NCBI GenBank assembly: GCA_900466575.1
Contig: UBMP01000016.1
Coordinates: forward strand, 62,001-126,000
Reading direction: 5' to 3'
Source: Hyphomicrobiales bacterium
GTDB lineage: Bacteria; Pseudomonadota; Alphaproteobacteria; Rhizobiales; Rhizobiaceae
DNA: 64,000 nucleotides
Below the pieces are notes generated by a model, which did not search any database, had not been told where the DNA came from, and saw only the letters and a program-made list of their open reading frames with translations. Below are positions 1 through 8,946 of this stretch, one piece after another. Position 1 is the first letter of the stretch. Each line of letters starts with the position of its first letter. Both the position numbers and the translations under genes were made by a program.

Positions 1-646
1 CGGCAAGCGTCAGAGCCAGAAGCAGTTCGTTCCAGACGAGCACGAAGGTGAAGACCAGCGCGCCGAACAGCGACGGCATGGCGATCGGCAGCGCGAATTT
101 CAGGAAGATTTCTCCCGGCCCGCAGCCCTCCATGGCGGCCGCCTCCTCGATCTCCTTGGGGACCCGCTCGAAGGCAGGCACGGAGAGCCAGATCACGGTC
201 GAGATCGTCGTGACGAGATAGACCAGGATGAGGCCGGCCAGGGTGTCGTAGAGACCGAGGTCGAGATAGAGCACGATGAACGGAATGGCTATCGCCACCG
301 GCGGCATGAAGCGCAACGACAGCACGAAGAATTGCATGTCGTCCTTCAATGCGCGGACATGGCGGGCCAGCGAATAGGCTGCGGGAACGCCGAGTATGGC
401 GCCGATGATCACCGCGGCTCCGACCACGATGACGGAATGGCCGAGCCCCTGCCGGATCGACGGGTTTTGCAGGATGGTGACGAAATTCTCGAGCGTGGGC
501 GAGAAGAACAGTTTCGGCACGGGGGTGACGATGTCCTTCAGACGCTTGAAAGAGCCGAGAATGGTCCACAGGATCGGCGTCAGCGCGATGAAGACCATGA
601 GCGCCAGAAAGATGCTGGCAAGGGAGCTGCGGATCAGACGGCCCAT
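1..646 (-). CDS. Carbohydrate ABC transporter permease, MalG-type (3' end cut off)
   Basis: Inner-membrane permease subunit of a sugar or polyol importer. The visible N-terminal 215 residues show a hydrophobic first helix after MGRLIRS, several further membrane segments and the ATPase-docking EAA loop (EEAAAMEGCGPGEIF). This is the MalG/BPD_transp_1 pattern. The ATG overlaps the end of the upstream permease by 13 bp, so the two are translationally coupled. The C-terminus and any following ATPase gene lie outside the window. The substrate cannot be read from the sequence. Confidence 0.9.
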   Translation of the reverse strand, partial: MGRLIRSSLASIFLALMVFIALTPILWTILGSFKRLKDIVTPVPKLFFSPTLENFVTILQNPSIRQGLGHSVIVVGAAVIIGAILGVPAAYSLARHVRALKDDMQFFVLSLRFMPPVAIAIPFIVLYLDLGLYDTLAGLILVYLVTTISTVIWLSVPAFERVPKEIEEAAAMEGCGPGEIFLKFALPIAMPSLFGALVFTFVLVWNELLLALTLA

Positions 647-1506
647 TTGCGGATACCTTTCCAGATGAGGGTGAAGACGATCGTGGTGAGCACAAGCAGC
701 AGGATCGACATGGCTGAGGCATAGGAGATGCGTCCGCCGAGATTGATACCCGCCTGATAGGCGTAGAGATCGAGCGTCTCGGTGGCCGTGCCAGGCCCGC
801 CGCCGGTCATCACATAGATGAGGTCGAAAGAGCGCAGCGATTCCACGGCCTTGACCAGCGCCAGACTGATGATCGGGGCCTTCAGCATGGGCAGCGTGAC
901 ATAGGCGTGGATTTCCCACGTCTTCGCATGGTCCAGCTGCGCGGCCTCGATCGGATCCTTCGGCAGGGTTTCCAAGAGCTTCAGCATGATGACGGTGAAG
1001 AACAGGCCCCATTGCCAGATATCGACAATGGCCACCGACATGAGCGCCAACGACGGGTCGGCAAGAAACTCGACGGGACCGAGACCCGTCAACCCGACGA
1101 GATAGTTGATGAGGCCGAGCGACGGAGAATAGAGAAAGCGCCAGATGAAGGCGGCCGCCACGCGCGGCAGAAGGACTGGTGCGAGGAAGGCAAAGCAGAT
1201 CAGATTGCGGAGCCAGAACGACTTTACCGTCTCGAAAATAAGGACGGAGAGCAGCGTTGCGACAACCAGAGCACCGGCCACCGTGACCACCTCCCAGATC
1301 GCAGAAATCTGAAGCGCGTTCAGGAAACGCCGGTCGGACAGGAGACGCTGGTAGTTGTAGAGCCCGGCAAAATGATAGTCGGAGTAACGCAGCGAACGGT
1401 CCATGACCGAGAAATACAGCGCCCCGGCGATGGAGATCAGCGCCAGGGTGGCAAGCACAGCAAAGCCCGGCGTCAGCGTCCAGAATAGGAAACGTCGATT
1501 GTTCAT
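634..1506 (-). CDS. Carbohydrate ABC transporter permease, MalF-type
   Basis: A 290-residue inner-membrane permease, partner of the following MalG-type subunit. It starts MNNRRFLFWTLTPG, has about six hydrophobic segments and carries an EAA loop (EAAQLDHAKTWEIHAYVTLP) in which the usual Gly is replaced. An in-frame upstream start exists at 1605, but it would add a non-hydrophobic 33-residue extension, so the ATG at 1506 is preferred. It is the fourth gene of the leftward catabolic operon, 125 bp after the binding protein. Confidence 0.9.
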   Translation of the reverse strand: MNNRRFLFWTLTPGFAVLATLALISIAGALYFSVMDRSLRYSDYHFAGLYNYQRLLSDRRFLNALQISAIWEVVTVAGALVVATLLSVLIFETVKSFWLRNLICFAFLAPVLLPRVAAAFIWRFLYSPSLGLINYLVGLTGLGPVEFLADPSLALMSVAIVDIWQWGLFFTVIMLKLLETLPKDPIEAAQLDHAKTWEIHAYVTLPMLKAPIISLALVKAVESLRSFDLIYVMTGGGPGTATETLDLYAYQAGINLGGRISYASAMSILLLVLTTIVFTLIWKGIRKWAV

Positions 1507-1631
1507 AACGTGCTCTTCGGATGGAGGATTGCGGCCGGCCCGTCCAAGGCACCGGCCGCTAGAGTCTTTGTTTTCGTTTGTCTGTTCGGGAAAACCGGGT
1601 TCCACTTTTCCCTGACAAACTCTAGGGTGGC

Positions 1632-2912
1632 TTATTTCACGCGGCGAAGCGCATCCTCGGCCTGGAAGGCCACGTCATCGAGTGACTGCTGGATGTCCTT
1701 GTTGGTGCCGGTAAAGATCTCTTCGAGCGCCAGGCCCAGATTGTCGCCGATTTCCGGCCAGGCCGGGCTCGCCATGATCAGGAGCTTGGTGCGCGAGCCG
1801 GTCGCCAGCAGCGCGTCGATATACTCAGCCGGCACGGCCTTCTTGAAGGCGTCGCTCTGCAGCGTGGACTTGCGGCCGATATCGGATGCGACACCGTCTT
1901 TAAGGCGGCGCTGTTCCATTTCTTTCGACGTAGCCCAGCCGACGAAGTCACCTGCGACCTTGCGCGTGCATTCGTCCTTGGCGCCGCTCTTGGAGACGGC
2001 AAAACCATGACCCCAGCCGGCAGAGCCCAGCGGCTCCGGCGGCGGCATGTAGCCGACTTTGCCCTTGATGGCCGACTTTTCCGGATCTTCCATCCAGGGG
2101 CCGAACACGTCGGACTCGATGAGGAAGGCCACCTGCCCGCCGCGGAAGGCTTCGACCGAATCCGACCAGTTGAACGTGCCGACGCCGGGAGGCGCGTACT
2201 GCATCAGGTCGAGATAAAGCTTGGTGGCTTCGACACCCTTTTCGGAATTGAAGATCGGCTTGCCGTCCTTGTCCTGCCACTCGCCGCCGAGGCCGCGGAA
2301 GAAGGGTGTCCATCGCCAGACATTCATGCCCGAGCCGCGCTGGCCACGTGCCGACCAGCCATAGAGCTTGTGGCTGGGATCATTGACCTTTTTGATGTCG
2401 GCCACCAGTTCGTCCAGCGTCTTCGGCGGCTTCAGGCCAGCCTTTTCGAGCACGTCCTTGCGATACATGAGAATGTCGCCACCGCCGACGAGCGGCGCGA
2501 AATACTGCGTTCCCTTGAAGGTCGCGACGTTGCTCAGGTCGGAACGGAAGTCGGCCATGTCGTAGTCCGCAGGCAACACGTCCTTGAGCGGATAGACCCA
2601 GCCGGCGGTCGCATATTCCGGGGTATTCGCTTCGTCGACATAATAGACCTGATAAGCGCCGGCGCCGGTCGAAGCGTCAAGGCGTGCCTTGGCGCGCCGC
2701 TCGTTCTCGCCGAGCAGGTTGATCTTGACCGTGGTCTTCCATTTCGCATTGAACTCGCTGAGATATTTGTCGAGTTCGGTCACCGAGGGCATGCCCTGGG
2801 CGATCACATTGATCGCGGGGACCTTGCCCACGCAGGCGTCGTCAGCGGCGAGCGCCGCCCCCGACATGGCAAAAAGGCTTGCAGAGATCAGCAGTGCAGA
2901 TTTCAGTCTCAT
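1632..2912 (-). CDS. Extracellular solute-binding protein, family 1
   Basis: A 426-residue periplasmic binding protein for the ABC importer encoded downstream. It has a classical Sec signal peptide (MRLKSALL, hydrophobic core, cleavage after SGAALA). The mature part begins with a typical lobe-I strand (INVIAQGMPSVTELDKYLSEF) and ends in a Lys/Arg tail. Length and layout fit family 1 carbohydrate-binding proteins. The adjacent kinase and GlpD-like oxidoreductase suggest a sugar alcohol or related polyol as ligand, which is inference. Confidence 0.9.
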   Translation of the reverse strand: MRLKSALLISASLFAMSGAALAADDACVGKVPAINVIAQGMPSVTELDKYLSEFNAKWKTTVKINLLGENERRAKARLDASTGAGAYQVYYVDEANTPEYATAGWVYPLKDVLPADYDMADFRSDLSNVATFKGTQYFAPLVGGGDILMYRKDVLEKAGLKPPKTLDELVADIKKVNDPSHKLYGWSARGQRGSGMNVWRWTPFFRGLGGEWQDKDGKPIFNSEKGVEATKLYLDLMQYAPPGVGTFNWSDSVEAFRGGQVAFLIESDVFGPWMEDPEKSAIKGKVGYMPPPEPLGSAGWGHGFAVSKSGAKDECTRKVAGDFVGWATSKEMEQRRLKDGVASDIGRKSTLQSDAFKKAVPAEYIDALLATGSRTKLLIMASPAWPEIGDNLGLALEEIFTGTNKDIQQSLDDVAFQAEDALRRVK

Positions 2913-2940
2913 GATTTTCCTCCTCCAAGACTGTCAGACT

Positions 2941-4428
2941 TCAGTATTCGGACGACGGGTCGAAAAGCCCCGCCAGCCGGCGATCCAGGCGAAGAAACTC
3001 GCCATATCGTTCATCGTAGAAATTGCGCAGAGACGGGCGCGGCGCGGCGGTGCGCTCGACGCGGCACATCGCCTGTGCAGCAAAGACGAGGTCCGGATAG
3101 TGGCCTGTCGCCACCGCCGCACACATTGCGGCCCCCAGCGCACCTATTTCGTCACCTTCCGGCACTTCGACCGGAAGGCCGCAGACATCGGCAAACACTT
3201 GAGCCCAGACGACGCTTTTCGACGCGCCGCCGGCTAACCGGATCTTTTGCGGGCTTTGCGGCGCGACATAGCTCACGACGTTTTCGGCATGGCGGCGGTG
3301 CTGGAAGGCGACGCCCTCGTAAATCGCCCGCAGCATCGAGCCCTGATCATCATTGTTGGTCATGCCGACGAAGGCGCCGCGACGCGGCGCAGGACCACTG
3401 ACGAAAGGCATGTAATGGCAGCGTCTTGTCTCGATCGGGCTCTGCGCAACGAGCGCGTTCGCCTGTTGCACGTCGATGGAGGCACCCAGAGCGCGGCTCA
3501 GATACCAATGCAGGTTCGCCGCCGATGTCGGGCTGCCGTCGGCGAGAAGGCGGCAGGCGCGATCGCGATGGAGCATGTTGAGAATTGGTGGCCGCTTCAT
3601 CATCGGCGCGCGCGATTCCACCGCATTGATCGACCAGGTACCGGCAATCATCGTGAGCGTGTCGGCGCCGACCGATCCCGCACCGAGCACGCAGGCGCTG
3701 ACATCCATCATCGCGGCGACGACAGGCGTCCCAACGATCAGCCCGGTTTCCTCTGCCGCCTTGCGTGAGACATGTCCGGCAATGCCCGAATTCTCGACAA
3801 TCTCGGGTACGCGGTCGGCAAATTCAGGAATCCCGGCTGCATCGAAAAGCGCATCGCTAAAAGCGCCACGCGCCAGATCGAGCAGGCCGCCGCCGCTCGC
3901 ATCCGTCGGGTCCGTAGCGGCGACGCCGGTCAGCCGCATCCGCAGGAAATCCTTGCATGCCAGCGCCCATCGGGTGCGGCGGACGACATCGGGCTCGTTT
4001 CGCGCAAGCCAGACCAGTTGCATGAGTGTCTGGCCACCCCAGATCTGGTGACCGGTGATCGCTTCGATCCGCTCCGCGGTGCCGTCGCGGTTGAATTCAT
4101 CGGCAATGCCTTGAGCCCTGTGGTCGACGGAGACGATACCGTCTCGCGTTCCCCTGCCCTCGGCATCCACCAGAAACACGCCATTGCCAAAACCCGTGCA
4201 GGCTACGGCCGCGATGCGGTCCGCAGCAATCTCCCCGCGCGTCAATTGACGGATTGCGGTCGCCGTGCCGTTCCAGAAGGCTTCCGGCTCGCGCTCCACC
4301 CAACCGTTTTCGCGATGGATCGTAACAACATCGATGCTGCGTTGAGCAACAAGTCGGCCTGTCATGTCAAAGACCGCAGCCTTGACTGCAGTGCCGCCGG
4401 CGTCGATCGCGAGGAACAGATCAGCCAT
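2941..4428 (-). CDS. FGGY-family carbohydrate kinase
   Basis: ATP-dependent cytoplasmic sugar or polyol kinase of 495 residues. The N-terminal phosphate-binding strand-turn (LFLAIDAGGTAVKAAVFD) and the C-terminal FGGY signature region (LAGGASKSVVWAQVFADVCGLPVEV, then GDEIGALGAA) are intact. The ATG at 4428 is chosen over an upstream start at 4467 because it begins right at the first strand and overlaps the oxidoreductase stop by 8 bp. Kinase plus GlpD-like dehydrogenase resembles polyol pathways of the glycerol or erythritol type; the actual substrate is unknown. Confidence 0.9.
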   Translation of the reverse strand: MADLFLAIDAGGTAVKAAVFDMTGRLVAQRSIDVVTIHRENGWVEREPEAFWNGTATAIRQLTRGEIAADRIAAVACTGFGNGVFLVDAEGRGTRDGIVSVDHRAQGIADEFNRDGTAERIEAITGHQIWGGQTLMQLVWLARNEPDVVRRTRWALACKDFLRMRLTGVAATDPTDASGGGLLDLARGAFSDALFDAAGIPEFADRVPEIVENSGIAGHVSRKAAEETGLIVGTPVVAAMMDVSACVLGAGSVGADTLTMIAGTWSINAVESRAPMMKRPPILNMLHRDRACRLLADGSPTSAANLHWYLSRALGASIDVQQANALVAQSPIETRRCHYMPFVSGPAPRRGAFVGMTNNDDQGSMLRAIYEGVAFQHRRHAENVVSYVAPQSPQKIRLAGGASKSVVWAQVFADVCGLPVEVPEGDEIGALGAAMCAAVATGHYPDLVFAAQAMCRVERTAAPRPSLRNFYDERYGEFLRLDRRLAGLFDPSSEY

Positions 4429-6133
4429 GGCGGCGCACTCCCTGCGGGCCCTGCTCGCGCGCTGCAAACGAGAGCACGGGGTTGTTCAGGCAACGGTCGA
4501 TTTCACTTTCGGCCCACTCGAGAGTCTGGCCACGCTCGTCGGCCAGAATTTGCCCCAGTTCGCGGACCAGCGAAGGCGTGCACCCGCCATCGAGCGCGAT
4601 CTGGGAGCGACGGAAAATCAGGTCGTCGAGATGCACGGCCGCACGTTCGTTGATCAGCCAGGAGATCTCATTGCGGGTGAAGTTCGGCAGGTTCAAAAGC
4701 GGCTGGTCGGGCCTACCCGCACAAAAGGCAGCAACGCGTTCGCCAATGGCCCCATAGCGGGAAAAGAGGTCACCTGCCCTTTCCGTGGAAACATTGAAAC
4801 GGGCGGCCAGCGACTGTCTGGCGCGAGCCAGGCTCATCTCGTCGCGTGGAAAGCCGATCGAACCGGGATAGTCGCGACCCGCGGTGCTGGTTCGGCGGGT
4901 GACATGGAGGTGTCGAAATACCTGGTCGGCCGCCTGCTCGCCAAAGGCGCGGAAGGTCGTCCACTTGCCGCCGATCAGGGACAGAAGCGGCACGCCACCC
5001 TTGATCCGGTCCTCGGCGAGACGATGGTCACGGTTGGCGCGATTGGCATCGGCGGAGCCGCCGGCCTGCAGCGGACGGATGCCGGTCGTCATGAACACGA
5101 TGTCCTTCGGTCCGATGTCGATGTCATCGAACAGGCTCGATATCGAACGCGTCAGATAGGAAATCTCCTGTGCGGCAATCGTATCGTCGGAAGGGTCGCT
5201 CACCGTGATTTCGGTGGTTCCAAGCAGGACCGTGCGATCGAGCGGATAGGCGATGACCATCCGCCCCGTTCCGTCGTCGAAATAGAACGCGCGGTTCGCC
5301 ATGCGGTCGAGAAGCGCATCGTTTCGGATCAGAAGATGCGCACCCTTGACCGGGCGGATATATCTGGTCGAGCAGCCGAGTGCCGCATTGACCTCATCGA
5401 CCCAGGCGCCGGCCGCGTTGACGACCAGTTTAGGGCGGACCGATCTGCTCAGGCCAGCATCACCCGCGGTGATCGTGAACGCGCCATCGCCGTCATGGCG
5501 CCAGCCCACATGATTGAGTGCTGCACTGAGAGGTTGCGCGCTCAACGCCTCCTCGATCATTTCCAGCACCAATGCTTCAGGATTGCGGATCCGGGCATCG
5601 AAATAGCTGACGACCGCCTTGTAACGCTGCGCCAGCCGGCGCGGGAATTTCTCGCGGGAAAGGACAGTCTTGTGACGCGGAAGGGCGCGCTCCTCGCGTC
5701 CCAGATATTCATAGAGCGTGAGTGCGATCTTCAGGCCGGCCGTGCTGAACGTGCTGCCTTTCCAGTCGAATCCAAAGAAGCGAAGGATCGAACCTGGAAG
5801 CCCACGCAGAAAGGTGGTGAGCGGCACCGCCACTTCGAGAGGGCGCGTAAAATGCGCAGCGTGGTGCAGCAGCCGGTTGCGCTCGCGTGCCGATTCAGCC
5901 ACGAGCTTGAATTCCCGGTTCTCGAGATAGCGCAGACCGCCATGCGCCATCCGCGAGGAAGCACCCGTCGCGCCCCGGCAAAAGTCGGCGGTATCAATGA
6001 GAAGTGCAGACACGCCGTTCAACGCGAGTTCGCGCAGGACAGCGACGCCATTCACGCCACCGCCCAAAATGAGCACGTCAAAACCCTCGCCGGACGCAAG
6101 CCGCGCCAGGCTTTCCTCCCGAATTTTCATCAT
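4421..6133 (-). CDS. FAD-dependent glycerol-3-phosphate dehydrogenase-like oxidoreductase
   Basis: A 570-residue GlpD/DAO-family flavoprotein. The Rossmann FAD motif is at residues 20-30 (DVLILGGGVNG), followed by the family segment around RGATGASSRMAHGGLRYLE. A C-terminal region typical of GlpD-type enzymes follows. It probably oxidises a polyol phosphate made by the neighbouring kinase and passes electrons to quinone. It is the first gene of the operon; the start ATG (preceded by GGGAGA) lies 56 bp from the proposed -10. It could be true glpD or an EryB-like paralogue. Confidence 0.85.
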   Translation of the reverse strand: MMKIREESLARLASGEGFDVLILGGGVNGVAVLRELALNGVSALLIDTADFCRGATGASSRMAHGGLRYLENREFKLVAESARERNRLLHHAAHFTRPLEVAVPLTTFLRGLPGSILRFFGFDWKGSTFSTAGLKIALTLYEYLGREERALPRHKTVLSREKFPRRLAQRYKAVVSYFDARIRNPEALVLEMIEEALSAQPLSAALNHVGWRHDGDGAFTITAGDAGLSRSVRPKLVVNAAGAWVDEVNAALGCSTRYIRPVKGAHLLIRNDALLDRMANRAFYFDDGTGRMVIAYPLDRTVLLGTTEITVSDPSDDTIAAQEISYLTRSISSLFDDIDIGPKDIVFMTTGIRPLQAGGSADANRANRDHRLAEDRIKGGVPLLSLIGGKWTTFRAFGEQAADQVFRHLHVTRRTSTAGRDYPGSIGFPRDEMSLARARQSLAARFNVSTERAGDLFSRYGAIGERVAAFCAGRPDQPLLNLPNFTRNEISWLINERAAVHLDDLIFRRSQIALDGGCTPSLVRELGQILADERGQTLEWAESEIDRCLNNPVLSFAAREQGPQGVRRHG

Positions 6134-6188
6134 GTCTCCCGCAGCACTTCCAACTGCGCCTCATGGCGCCAAGTGCATCTACGGCGAG

Positions 6189-6217
6189 ATATAGAGACCT
6201 ATGTTAATAATTGTCAA
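6189..6217 (-). promoter_or_regulatory. Sigma70-type promoter of the polyol operon
   Basis: On the minus strand a perfect -35 TTGACA (6212-6217) is separated by exactly 17 bp from CTATAT (6189-6194). It faces the oxidoreductase gene and explains transcription of the five-gene operon. Confidence 0.65.
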
Positions 6218-6226
6218 TACGATTTT

Positions 6227-6240
6227 ACTTTTATAAAAGT
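6227..6240. promoter_or_regulatory. 14-bp perfect palindrome, candidate operator
   Basis: ACTTTTATAAAAGT is a perfect palindrome lying 9 bp upstream of the -35 box of the polyol operon. Its position fits an upstream activator site or one half of a repressor loop. No regulator gene is visible next to it in this window. Confidence 0.45.
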
Positions 6241-6273
6241 GTCCGTGTTTCAAATATGCGCCAATGGAACGGA

Positions 6274-6545
6274 TCAGCCCACTCCGCGTTTGGGTTGCCA
6301 AAGAGCGCGCCTTCGAATGGACTTCGGATCCCATGATGCCTCCGGCTGGGACGGCACGGAATCAATGCCCTCGAAGGCAATCGCTGCGCTGTGAATGGGA
6401 TCATTGGCGATCTCGGCAATCGCCGTGCCGAGGCGCACCTTTGCTGTCCGCCGGTCAGGTCCGAGCGGGCTGCGCATCTCGGTCTTGTTATCGAGGAAGG
6501 CTCGAAGGTCTTTCGGGATCACACCGCCGGCGAAACAGCTGCCAT
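6274..6545 (-). pseudogene. N-terminal fragment of a DUF6538-type tyrosine integrase
   Basis: The leftward frame starting MAAVSPAVIPKDLRAF then reads LDNKTEMRSPLGPDRRTAKV. This matches the N-terminal pattern of DUF6538/phage integrases common in Rhizobiales (V-P-K-D-L-R, then L-R-S-L-G-DRR). The frame runs into unrelated sequence and stops after about 90 residues, with no catalytic domain. It lies just beyond the 3' end of the original tRNA-Pro target, so it is probably the relic of an earlier element at the same site. Family assignment is from recalled motifs. Confidence 0.5.
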
Positions 6546-6654
6546 GACGGTTCAGAAGCCTACCATGCCCCTCTTCTGTTACAGAGTTTGCAACAAAAGG
6601 CTGGCCGCAATCCCATCTAAACCAATGATTTCAGGGATATCAGCTATTTTCGAA

Positions 6655-6703
6655 TGGTCGGAGTGGAGAGATTCGAACTCCCGACCCTCTGGTCCCAAAC
6701 CAG
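6655..6703 (-). other. attL core: 3' fragment of tRNA-Pro(TGG)
   Basis: These 49 bp are identical to 49161-49209 and comprise the tRNA from the anticodon arm to the CCA end. The sequence beyond 6703 does not continue as a tRNA, so this is the displaced original 3' end, next to the integrase. Identity stops at A6654 versus G49160 and at C6704 versus A49210. Confidence 0.92.
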
Positions 6704-6792
6704 CGCATCGGATGCAAGAACCCCAGATTTCCGCCTTTCCCATTTCCCTTCGATAACGTCTAGTTCCGTTTCGTTCCCGCTCGGTTCCGTTG

Positions 6793-6816
6793 TTTCCGTG
6801 GCGAATTCGTGGCGGT
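6793..6816. repeat. Candidate integrase arm-type sites, left end
   Basis: Two near-direct repeats, TTTCCGTGGCGAA and ATTCGTGGCGGT, lie 90 bp inside attL. The same motif occurs at 8408-8420 (TTTTCGTGGCGAA) and as two head-to-tail copies at 49135-49160. Repeats flanking a core on both sides are expected for arm-type binding sites of a lambda-family integrase. Confidence 0.4.
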
Positions 6817-6863
6817 GACTTTTCGTTCTCTTGTCCCCCGGATGCACCATGCAGAACGCGGAG

Positions 6864-8027
6864 TCAAGCCGCTTTCCTGCCAGCCTTTCCTCGACTGAAC
6901 GCATGGTCGGCCTCGGCATGAAAATCTGGATGGTGATGACCGTAAACTTCCTCGATGACCTTTTCGGTCGCCGACAGATATTTGGCTACAAGGGAAATCG
7001 AGACGCCAGCTTGCATGAGCCATGTCGCGCACGTATGCCTGAAGGTATGTCGGTTTACCTGCGCCGCCCGCTGCTCCCCAAGTGCCAGTTCCTTTACCGT
7101 GGAGAAAGCCCCAGATACCGATGCTGGGCGTCCCTGGTATTCGATAAGGTACCTATCTCCCCTTAGCTTCCATCTTCTCATATGCTCGAGTAGCGGCTTC
7201 GGAATGCGAACGGGATCTGCTCTCTTGTTCGACGGGACGCGCTCACCTTTCGCCGAACGGTAAAAAATCCCGTGGTCGAGATCGAGCCACGGACGACCGT
7301 CTTCTTCGTAGTACGACGCTTGCTCGATGCGGTCTGCGCGTGTCCCGGTATAGACCGCCGTCAGGATGAAGCGGACGACATGCCGCGTGCTGTAGTACTC
7401 TCCGAAACCAGGTGCAGAGTGCTTCCTCCTCCAAGCCGTCCAGAGCAGCTTGGCGACCTCGCTCCTGCTGTAGTAATGAATACGAGACTTAGCCTTGGTT
7501 GGCATCGCGTAGTCGAGACGACGGTTCCCTTTATCTAGTTTCCCCTTAAACTCGCCGAAGTTGATGATGGCCTTCAGGATACCGAGTTCCAATCGCACCG
7601 TGTTCGGGTTTCTTCCTTCCTGATATTCGAGCGCCGTCATCTCGTTGATTTCCGAGACCGTTCTGTCACCCCAGAATTCGTTTAGTCTATCGATCTGGTT
7701 CACGAACTCACGACGCCTTTCGTCTTTCATTCGATCAAAGCGCGCTACCTGCCATTTCGACATCAGATAGAACTTGATCAAGTCGCCGATGATGACGCTG
7801 TGTGCGTCACCACCGTCATCGAGCGGCTGACCTGCACGCTTCTCGATGAGATACCGCTCTAGCGCTTCTTCAGCCCCTGCACGATCATCCTCACCGCATC
7901 CCGTGCTGACGGTGTTTGCGACGTCTGGATCGTAGATGACCCATGTCGCACGGTGCGTGACACTGCCGTCTTTTCCTCGGCGGGCTTTGCGGAGCTTGAG
8001 CTTAATGCCGCCTTGTGGTCTTGCCAT
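6864..8027 (-). CDS. int: Phage tyrosine integrase
   Basis: A 387-residue tyrosine recombinase for integration into tRNA-Pro. Catalytic residues seen: Arg230 (TAVYTGTR), His327-x-x-Arg330 (HTFRHTCATWL), a His in YGHHH, and nucleophile Tyr362. The N-terminal 100 residues are basic and suit arm binding. The start at 8027 is supported by AGGAGG nine bases upstream, although that site lies inside the preceding reading frame. The gene sits between attL and the rest of the phage, transcribed toward attL. Confidence 0.95.
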   Translation of the reverse strand: MARPQGGIKLKLRKARRGKDGSVTHRATWVIYDPDVANTVSTGCGEDDRAGAEEALERYLIEKRAGQPLDDGGDAHSVIIGDLIKFYLMSKWQVARFDRMKDERRREFVNQIDRLNEFWGDRTVSEINEMTALEYQEGRNPNTVRLELGILKAIINFGEFKGKLDKGNRRLDYAMPTKAKSRIHYYSRSEVAKLLWTAWRRKHSAPGFGEYYSTRHVVRFILTAVYTGTRADRIEQASYYEEDGRPWLDLDHGIFYRSAKGERVPSNKRADPVRIPKPLLEHMRRWKLRGDRYLIEYQGRPASVSGAFSTVKELALGEQRAAQVNRHTFRHTCATWLMQAGVSISLVAKYLSATEKVIEEVYGHHHPDFHAEADHAFSRGKAGRKAA

Positions 8028-8395
8028 GTCTGTATTGCCTCCTTGACCTGTCTGTATGTCGTGAAATGATTTGCGTTCGGAGACGTGATACGCAGTGTCC
8101 CCTTCGCGACGGCCGCCCGCAGTGTCTTGACGCGGACGGTTTCAGATGGCGTCGAGAACGCATTATTCCGACGAAGGTCGCCACCGAATTCTGGAAGACA
8201 TGCCGCTTGCTCGAGCGTCAGCAGCGTGTCGTCGGTCAACGGAAGCCTATCCATGCCTGCTTCCGCTCTCCTGAAATCCGACATAGCGCCGTGCAGGTCA
8301 CCGAGAAACTGACGGTCTTCCGCCTGCCACCGAGCGCGATCAGACTCGAGCCTGTCGGCCAGCGCCTGCATCCTGTCGACTGCTTCATCACTCAT
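7859..8395 (-). CDS. Probable excisionase / HTH DNA-binding protein
   Basis: A 178-residue protein whose middle region (LLTLEQAACLPEF, then LRAAVAKGTLRI and TTYRQVKEAIQTW) has the layout of an excisionase or MerR-like winged helix. The ATG at 8395 follows GAGGTG by 5-7 bases. The last 56 codons run through the first 169 bp of int in another frame, an unusually long overlap. Position beside int supports a directionality role, which is inferred. The C-terminal tail is basic and low in hydrophobics. Confidence 0.6.
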   Translation of the reverse strand: MSDEAVDRMQALADRLESDRARWQAEDRQFLGDLHGAMSDFRRAEAGMDRLPLTDDTLLTLEQAACLPEFGGDLRRNNAFSTPSETVRVKTLRAAVAKGTLRITSPNANHFTTYRQVKEAIQTWQDHKAALSSSSAKPAEEKTAVSRTVRHGSSTIQTSQTPSARDAVRMIVQGLKKR

Positions 8396-8514
8396 ACGCA
8401 CACCTCGTTTTCGTGGCGAAAGAAAGCATGTAAGAAGTCATTAAGTCAACAACTTTTTGCAACCATCAGGTGTGGCTTTTTTACTCGTTATAAGAAGTAA
8501 TTTTGGAACCTTTT

Positions 8515-8551
8515 CAAAGAAAACGGAACATAACAAAAACGCTATGTTCCG
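8515..8551 (-). terminator. Terminator of the leftward early operon
   Basis: A perfect 9-bp stem CGGAACATA / TATGTTCCG (8524-8532, 8543-8551) is followed on the minus strand by TTTTCTTTG. It closes the operon that ends at 8614 and insulates the xis-int genes. Confidence 0.7.
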
Positions 8552-8613
8552 TTCTGGGACAATTCAAAATCGCAACCCTGCCGCGTGCGTTACCGAACAT
8601 TAACGACGTAGGA

Positions 8614-8895
8614 TCACATGTATCTCTTGCACTCAGCGCAGATCCTGTTGCCTACGCCTTCAGAACCGAAATCCTCTCGGCACGTCATGCATGCTCGGAC
8701 TCTCCAGCCATCAGGACGTGGCTGACCTGCTGACAACAGTCCCTTGCGCGATGCCCTAGCCAGCAACGCCGAGACCGTCAGACCGAGACGTTTTGAGAGT
8801 TCATTGATGGGAGTGCCGGAGACGTATTCTTTGACAAAGAGGTTGTTTAGCTCTCGCGTCCAGACGGGGGAATGGTAGTCGGTGTATGCATGCAT
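8614..8895 (-). CDS. Small HTH protein with C-terminal zinc-ribbon-like Cys pairs
   Basis: A 93-residue protein. Residues 12-50 (WTRELNNLF, then INELSKRLGLTVSALLARASRKG) look like a GcrA- or SANT-like helix-turn-helix. The C-terminus has CMTC and CAEC pairs about 17 residues apart, fitting one zinc ribbon. It is the last gene of the leftward early operon. A CGCCGGCGG box lies 43-52 bp upstream (8938-8946), just after the previous stop. A transcription-regulator role is inferred; GcrA homology is weak. Confidence 0.7.
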   Translation of the reverse strand: MHAYTDYHSPVWTRELNNLFVKEYVSGTPINELSKRLGLTVSALLARASRKGLLSAGQPRPDGWRVRACMTCREDFGSEGVGNRICAECKRYM

Positions 8896-8946
8896 GGACT
8901 TAGCTCTGTGAATACCTGCATCATGCCACGACCATATCGCCGGCGG

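Noticed and set aside
2007-3401. A 464-codon plus-strand frame
   Set aside because: It spans the end of one recognised minus-strand gene and the start of another, and shows no protein-like features.
4364-6394. A long plus-strand open frame (676 codons)
   Set aside because: It lies opposite the GlpD-like gene, whose protein is clearly recognisable. Its translation is low in hydrophobics and Arg-rich, typical of antisense frames in GC-rich DNA.
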